The notes beneath the pieces were generated by a model that had not been told where the DNA came from, ran no database searches, and saw only the letters and a list, made by a program, of their open reading frames with translations. Of a stretch of 64,000 nucleotides of DNA, positions 52,839 through 64,000 are shown in pieces. The translations under genes and the position numbers were made by a program. Every line of letters starts with the position of its first letter. Within the stretch, counting starts at the first letter, position 1. Source of the stretch: Streptococcus infantis. GTDB lineage: Bacteria > Bacillota > Bacilli > Lactobacillales > Streptococcaceae. Location of the stretch: contig NZ_JAHZPU010000006.1 of the NCBI RefSeq assembly GCF_019929575.1, forward strand, positions 1 to 64,000, written 5' to 3'.

Positions 52839-53765
52839 ATGTCTGAAAAATTAGTAGAAATTAAAGACTTAGAAATTTCCTTCGGTGAAGGAAGCAAAAA
52901 GTTTGTCGCTGTTAAAAATGCGAACTTCTTTATCAACAAAGGAGAAACTTTCTCACTTGTTGGAGAGTCTGGTAGTGGTAAAACAACGATTGGTCGTGCT
53001 ATCATCGGTCTTAATGATACCAGCAAAGGTGATATCATCTTTGAAGGTCAAAAAATTAATGGTAAAAAATCACGTGAACAAGCTTCGGAATTAATCCGTC
53101 GTATCCAAATGATTTTCCAAGACCCAGCAGCTAGCTTGAATGAGCGTGCAACGGTTGACTATATCATTTCTGAAGGTCTTTATAACCACCATTTATTTAA
53201 AGATGAAGAAGAAAGAAAAGAAAAAGTACAGAAAATCATTCGTGAAGTGGGACTTTTGGCTGAACACTTGACACGTTACCCACATGAGTTTTCAGGTGGT
53301 CAACGTCAACGTATTGGGATTGCCCGTGCCTTGGTTATGCAACCTGACTTCGTTATTGCGGATGAGCCTATTTCAGCCTTGGACGTTTCTGTGCGTGCTC
53401 AAGTTTTGAACTTGCTTAAGAAATTCCAGAAGGAATTGGGCTTGACTTATCTCTTTATCGCCCACGATTTGTCAGTGGTTCGTTTCATCTCTGATCGTAT
53501 CGCGGTAATTTATAAGGGTGTTATTGTTGAAGTGGCTGAAACTGAAGAATTGTTTAACAATCCAGTTCATCCATATACACAAGCACTTCTATCAGCTGTT
53601 CCGATTCCAGACCCAATCTTGGAACGTAAAAAAGTATTGAAAGTCTATGATCCAGATCAACATGACTATGAGACTGATAAACCTTCTATGGTAGAAATTC
53701 GTCCAGGTCACTATGTTTGGGCAAACCAAGCTGAGTTGGAACGCTATAAAAAAGATTTGAAATAA
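52839..53765 (+). CDS. amiF: Oligopeptide ABC transporter ATPase AmiF
   Basis: AmiF is the OppF-type ATPase, 308 residues. It has Walker [24 protein letters not shown], signature [12 protein letters not shown], Walker [13 protein letters not shown] and the switch AHDLSVV, followed by the [15 protein letters not shown] motif. The start at 52839 has AGGAGGAAGG upstream; a longer frame begins inside amiE. It closes the operon before the terminator at 53771. Confidence 0.95.
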   Translation: MSEKLVEIKDLEISFGEGSKKFVAVKNANFFINKGETFSLVGESGSGKTTIGRAIIGLNDTSKGDIIFEGQKINGKKSREQASELIRRIQMIFQDPAASLNERATVDYIISEGLYNHHLFKDEEERKEKVQKIIREVGLLAEHLTRYPHEFSGGQRQRIGIARALVMQPDFVIADEPISALDVSVRAQVLNLLKKFQKELGLTYLFIAHDLSVVRFISDRIAVIYKGVIVEVAETEELFNNPVHPYTQALLSAVPIPDPILERKKVLKVYDPDQHDYETDKPSMVEIRPGHYVWANQAELERYKKDLK

Positions 53766-53770
53766 GAAAG

Positions 53771-53820
53771 AGTTTTGTAATCCTGATAGAACAATTCTAT
53801 TAAGGTTATGAAACTTTTTT
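53771..53820 (+). terminator. ami operon terminator
   Basis: AGTTTTGTAATCCTGATAGAA pairs, with several G-T pairs, with TTCTATTAAGGTTATGAAACT, and six T follow. Confidence 0.8.
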
Positions 53821-53836
53821 ATTTGATAAACAGCAA

Positions 53837-53876
53837 AGTATAAAACTGAGAATTTGTCTCAGAATGGTTTTATACT
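53837..53876. repeat. Interrupted palindrome at the BOX border
   Basis: AGTATAAAAC (53837-53846) and GTTTTATACT (53867-53876) are perfect inverted arms around an inner CTGAGA/TCTCAG hairpin. The right arm includes the first bases of the BOX element. It can fold as a long cruciform or terminator-like stem. Confidence 0.6.
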
Positions 53877-54021
53877 CAATGAAAATCAAAGAGCAAACTA
53901 GGAAGCGAGCCGCAGGTTGCTCAAAACACCGTTTTGAGGTTGTGGATAGAACTGACGAAGTCAGTAACACATATACGGCAAGACGAAGCTGACGTGGTTT
54001 GAAGAGATTTTTGAAGAGTAT
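53871..54021 (+). repeat. BOX element
   Basis: The element runs from TATACTCAATGAAAATC to GAAGAGTATTA and contains ATACGGCAAGACGAAGCTGACG in its boxA part, close to the BOX-A1R primer sequence. It has the same modules as the copy at 13463 but the opposite orientation. It lies between the ami operon and the sialic-acid region. Confidence 0.88.
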
Positions 54022-54076
54022 TAGAAAGTGAGATTTAACATGCTGACAACGTTTAAATTTATACAGACGAAAAAAT

Positions 54077-54189
54077 AAAACTACTTTCAGGCTAGTTTTG
54101 ATGAATCTGCAAAATTAAAATCACTTTCTATTTAAAATACTGGTCTTGCATTGCCTTCCTTTATGTGCTAGAGTTATGGTAACGGTTAC
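54077..54189 (+). promoter_or_regulatory. Regulon-type promoter of the esterase gene
   Basis: Site A AAAA-CTAC-TTTC (54077-54088, then AGG), site B AAAA-TCAC-TTTC (54117-54128) and an extended -10 TGCTAGAGT (hexamer 54169-54174) have the same spacing, 40 and 52 bp, as the three other promoters of the region. GTAAC-G-GTTAC (54179-54189) at the start point is a dyad with weak cre likeness. Confidence 0.7.
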
Positions 54190-54207
54190 TAAATAAAGGA
54201 GGGTTTT

Positions 54208-55191
54208 ATGAGAAATCCAGCACTAATAGAAGAAATGAAAACTTACAAAGGGAGAGATGAAATTCCTCAAGATTTTGATGCTTTTTGGGATGGTGAGATT
54301 GAGAAGGTTTCGGTTTTGTCAGACTATCAATTAGAGGAACGAGATTTTCATATTCCCAATGTGAAGTGTTATGAGTTAAGCTTTAAAGGCACCCGTGATG
54401 GCCTTGTTTATGCGCGTATAGTCTTACCCATCTCAGAAAAGAAAGTACCTGTCATTTTCCACTTCCATGGCTATATGGGACGTGGCTGGGATTGGACAGA
54501 TATGTTAGCCTTTACGGTCGCTGGTTATGGTGTAGTATCCATGGATGTTAGAGGGCAATCTGGATACTCACAAGATGGCTTGCGTTCTCCGCTGGGAAAC
54601 ACAGTTAAGGGACAAATCATCCGTGGTGCTGTTGAAGGGAAAGAGCAACTTTTCTATAAGGATGTTTATCTAGATATTTATCAATTGATTGAGATTGTAG
54701 CTAGTCTCCCACAAGTTGATGAGGAACAGTTAGCTAGCTATGGAGCTTCTCAAGGGGGAGCCTTGGCTTTAGTAGCTGCAGGTCTCAATCCACGTATCAA
54801 GTGTACAGTTACTATTTATCCATTCTTATCTGACTTTAGACGAGTGCTAGAGATTGGAAATACCAGTGAAGCCTATGATGAACTCTTCCGTTACTTTAAG
54901 TTCCATGATCCTTTCCACGAAACAGAGGAGCAAATTATGGAAACCCTAGCTTATATCGATGTGAAAAATCTTGCCCATCGTATTAAGGGGCAAGTTCGGA
55001 TGATTACTGGACTAGATGACGATGTCTGCTATCCAATCACTCAGTTTGCTATCTACAATCGTTTGACTTGTGAGAAGAGCTATCGCATCATGCCTGAATA
55101 TGCACACGAAGCTATGAATGTTCATGTCAATGATCAAGTTTACAATTGGTTGTGTGCTAGTGAGATTCCCTTTACCTATCTTGGTCATTAA
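54208..55191 (+). CDS. Acetyl-xylan-esterase-like carbohydrate esterase
   Basis: This 327-residue alpha/beta hydrolase matches carbohydrate esterase family 7 (acetyl xylan esterase / cephalosporin-C deacetylase). The nucleophile lies in SYGASQGGALAL, the oxyanion region in PVIFHFHGYMGRGWDW, and late Asp and His in ITGLDDDVCYP and YAHEAM. It has no signal peptide, so it acts inside the cell, probably on small acetylated sugars. AAGGAGGG precedes the start. In pneumococcus a homologue sits near nanA. Its promoter shares the sialidase promoter layout, which suggests removal of O-acetyl groups from imported sialic acids or glycans. Confidence 0.88.
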   Translation: MRNPALIEEMKTYKGRDEIPQDFDAFWDGEIEKVSVLSDYQLEERDFHIPNVKCYELSFKGTRDGLVYARIVLPISEKKVPVIFHFHGYMGRGWDWTDMLAFTVAGYGVVSMDVRGQSGYSQDGLRSPLGNTVKGQIIRGAVEGKEQLFYKDVYLDIYQLIEIVASLPQVDEEQLASYGASQGGALALVAAGLNPRIKCTVTIYPFLSDFRRVLEIGNTSEAYDELFRYFKFHDPFHETEEQIMETLAYIDVKNLAHRIKGQVRMITGLDDDVCYPITQFAIYNRLTCEKSYRIMPEYAHEAMNVHVNDQVYNWLCASEIPFTYLGH

Positions 55192-55202
55192 AAATTAAAA
55201 AA

Positions 55203-55242
55203 TAGCTCTGTAGTTTTGAATGAATGAACTACAGGGTTTTCT
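55203..55242 (+). terminator. Terminator after the esterase gene
   Basis: CTCTGTAGTT pairs with AACTACAGGG, and TTTTC follows. Confidence 0.75.
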
Positions 55243-55262
55243 TTATGTGACTCAGATAATGA

Positions 55263-55360
55263 GAAAGTAGTTTCAGGTAGTTTGAGACTTCTAAATATCT
55301 TTGAAAGTAGAATCTATTATAGATTACAAAGTCTAAAATTTAGAATATTTATTATATAAT
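55263..55360 (+). promoter_or_regulatory. Regulon-type promoter of the first sialidase
   Basis: Site A GAAA-GTAG-TTTCAGG starts at 55263, site B GAAA-GTAG-AATC at 55303, and TATAAT at 55355-55360. The spacings are exactly 40 and 52 bp. No -35 hexamer is visible at the right distance, so activation by a protein bound at sites A and B is likely. Confidence 0.75.
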
Positions 55361-55366
55361 AAGATT

Positions 55367-59663
<4,297 letters not shown>

Positions 59664-59867
59664 TGAAATAGCTAAAACCGAAGAATTTCATCGAGAAATT
59701 TAATGTTGATAAGAAGGAGCCGTAACTAGAACTGGTTACGGCTTTTTATTTGGGATTTAAAAGAGTGGAGGATGAAGTTTAACGCTAGATCTATTGAAAA
59801 TATCGATTAGTAAAATATGCCCCTTGAATGTAGGATGATCAAAGTGAAGAATTTGCTCTAAAAACTA
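59664..59867 (+). other. Spacer between the sialidase genes
   Basis: A hairpin (CCGTAACTAG / CTGGTTACGG, about 59719-59744) followed by a T-run ends the first sialidase transcript. No gene is visible in the rest. Confidence 0.65.
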
Positions 59868-59965
59868 GAAAGTAGTTTTAGAAGTTTAAGTTTGTGTCTC
59901 AAAAACTGAAAGTGAAATCCGTTCTATGTTAATCTATTTTAAAATGGTGAAATTTATTATATAAT
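59868..59965 (+). promoter_or_regulatory. Regulon-type promoter of the second sialidase
   Basis: Site A GAAA-GTAG-TTTTAG starts at 59868, site B GAAA-GTGA-AATC at 59908 and TATAAT at 59960-59965. The 40- and 52-bp spacings equal those of the first sialidase, although most bases between the sites differ. Confidence 0.75.
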
Positions 59966-59971
59966 GAAAGT

Positions 59972-63461
<3,490 letters not shown>

Positions 63462-63514
63462 TTAAATAGTTAAAACTTAAAGATTTTATAGAGTAACCTG
63501 ATCTTTAATAGAAA

Positions 63515-63686
63515 GGAGGCTGGGACAAAAGTCCTAGCCTCTCAATTTTCTTTGGATTGTCGAGCAAGACGCAGTGGTTGAGTGGGCTCTACTACGCTGA
63601 TTCCATCAGCTTTTACAGCCCTACTCAACTGTGCGGAGGTGGAACGACGAAATCGAATTCTAACGAATTAACGATTTCTGTCCCAC
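63515..63686 (-). repeat. 175-bp intergenic repeat, copy 3 (inverted)
   Basis: This is the reverse complement of the unit at 17568 and 44327, starting GGAGGCTGGGACAAAAGTCC and ending GATTTCTGTCCCAC. One internal position reads TTCCATCAGC instead of TTTCATCAGC. It follows the second sialidase and may act as its terminator. Confidence 0.85.
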
Positions 63687-63765
63687 GGCCTTTTTCTTTC
63701 ATGTTTGCGAGAAAAAAGGATGTTTTTAGTTAGGGATTATGTGGTGTTGGGATAGATTTTAGATC

Positions 63766-63866
63766 CCTGAAACTACTTTCAGGAGAAACTGTTGCATAAA
63801 ATTGTTTTGAAACTTCAATCTATTCTAGCACAAGCTATTGAAAGCGCTTTAATAATAAGCTATAAT
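63766..63866 (+). promoter_or_regulatory. Regulon-type promoter of nanE with cre site
   Basis: Site A is the best of the four: CCTGAAA-CTAC-TTTCAGG (63766-63783) with perfect 7-bp arms. Site B GAAA-CTTC-AATC starts at 63809, 40 bp after the GAAA of site A, and TATAAT (63861-63866) follows 52 bp later. TGAAAGCGCTTTAA (63839-63852) is a cre site with one mismatch, just upstream of the -10 box. Confidence 0.8.
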
Positions 63867-63907
63867 AGTCACATAAACACAAAGGAAAAGAAAAGGAGGA
63901 AAGTAGA

Positions 63908-64000
63908 TGCCACAAATTAGTAAAGAAGCCTTGATTGAACAAATCAAAGATGGAATCATCGTTTCTTGTCAGGCACTTCCTCATGAACCGCTCTACACAG
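63908..64000 (+). CDS. nanE: N-acetylmannosamine-6-phosphate 2-epimerase (partial)
   Basis: Only the first 31 codons are inside the window. They read [20 protein letters not shown] then [11 protein letters not shown], which matches the N-terminus of NanE, the enzyme that converts ManNAc-6-P to GlcNAc-6-P. AAGGAGG lies nine bases upstream. It probably opens a sialic-acid uptake and catabolism operon that continues to the right. Its product is the substrate of NagA at 2301. Confidence 0.85.

Overview
The window is low-GC Firmicute DNA from a mitis-group Streptococcus, best matching S. oralis, S. mitis or S. infantis. The evidence is the competence pilus (comG/cgl) operon with a SigX-type promoter, patA/patB, endA with epuA, the ami oligopeptide transporter, two YSIRK/LPXTG sialidases of the NanA type, and BOX repeats carrying the core that the BOX-A1R typing primer recognises. 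The species call rests on gene content and remembered pneumococcal gene order, not on a search.

Layout. (1) 1-2142: the end of an integrated or decayed accessory element. It has an IS-like edge, a truncated leftward gene, an XRE repressor with two matching operators, a HAD phosphatase and a displaced 3' half of tRNA-Leu. (2) 2200-8954: nagA under a NagR-type operator, a zinc alcohol dehydrogenase, a DUF1033 gene and the seven-gene comG operon. (3) 9064-19548: a histidine phosphatase, patA-patB behind an attenuator hairpin, a class I glutamine amidotransferase, pgi, gltX, an aminotransferase and rpmH. (4) 19684-25238: kimA (leftward), tatD-rnmV, then a frameshifted PlcR/Rgg-like regulator followed by a secreted peptide gene and a 55-residue membrane protein, a likely bacteriocin/immunity pair. 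(5) 25373-33301: an SseB-family gene, two unknown genes, then rsmA-rsgA-rpe-thiN-rmuC-yhaM in a tight run. (6) 33404-46946: purR, lysA, pflA, yidC and acyP (leftward), an RNA methyltransferase, a BI-1 protein, asnA, rsmD-coaD-PDZ protease, a DUF1146 protein-murA-epuA-endA and a CNNM/CBS protein. (7) 47033-53765: tRNA-Cys and amiACDEF. (8) 53871-64000: a sialic-acid and glycan region with an acetyl-xylan-esterase-like gene, two tandem sialidases and the start of nanE.

How the parts connect. The sialidases free sialic acid outside the cell. NanE would turn ManNAc-6-P into GlcNAc-6-P, and NagA at the other end of the window deacetylates that product. The ComG pilus, EndA and EpuA belong to DNA uptake. 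AmiACDEF imports oligopeptides, including signal peptides read by Rgg/PlcR-type regulators such as the broken one at 23135.

Most notable observations. Four promoters in the sialic-acid region (esterase, both sialidases, nanE) share one fixed geometry: a GAAA-N4-TTTC dyad, a second related site exactly 40 bp downstream, and a -10 box exactly 52 bp after that. Three genes (an RNA methyltransferase, rsmD and a DUF1146 gene) have an extended -10 box only 6-7 bases before the ATG, so their mRNAs should be leaderless. The peptide cassette has two promoters with distinct dyads, and its regulator is cut by an extra A in a nine-A run.
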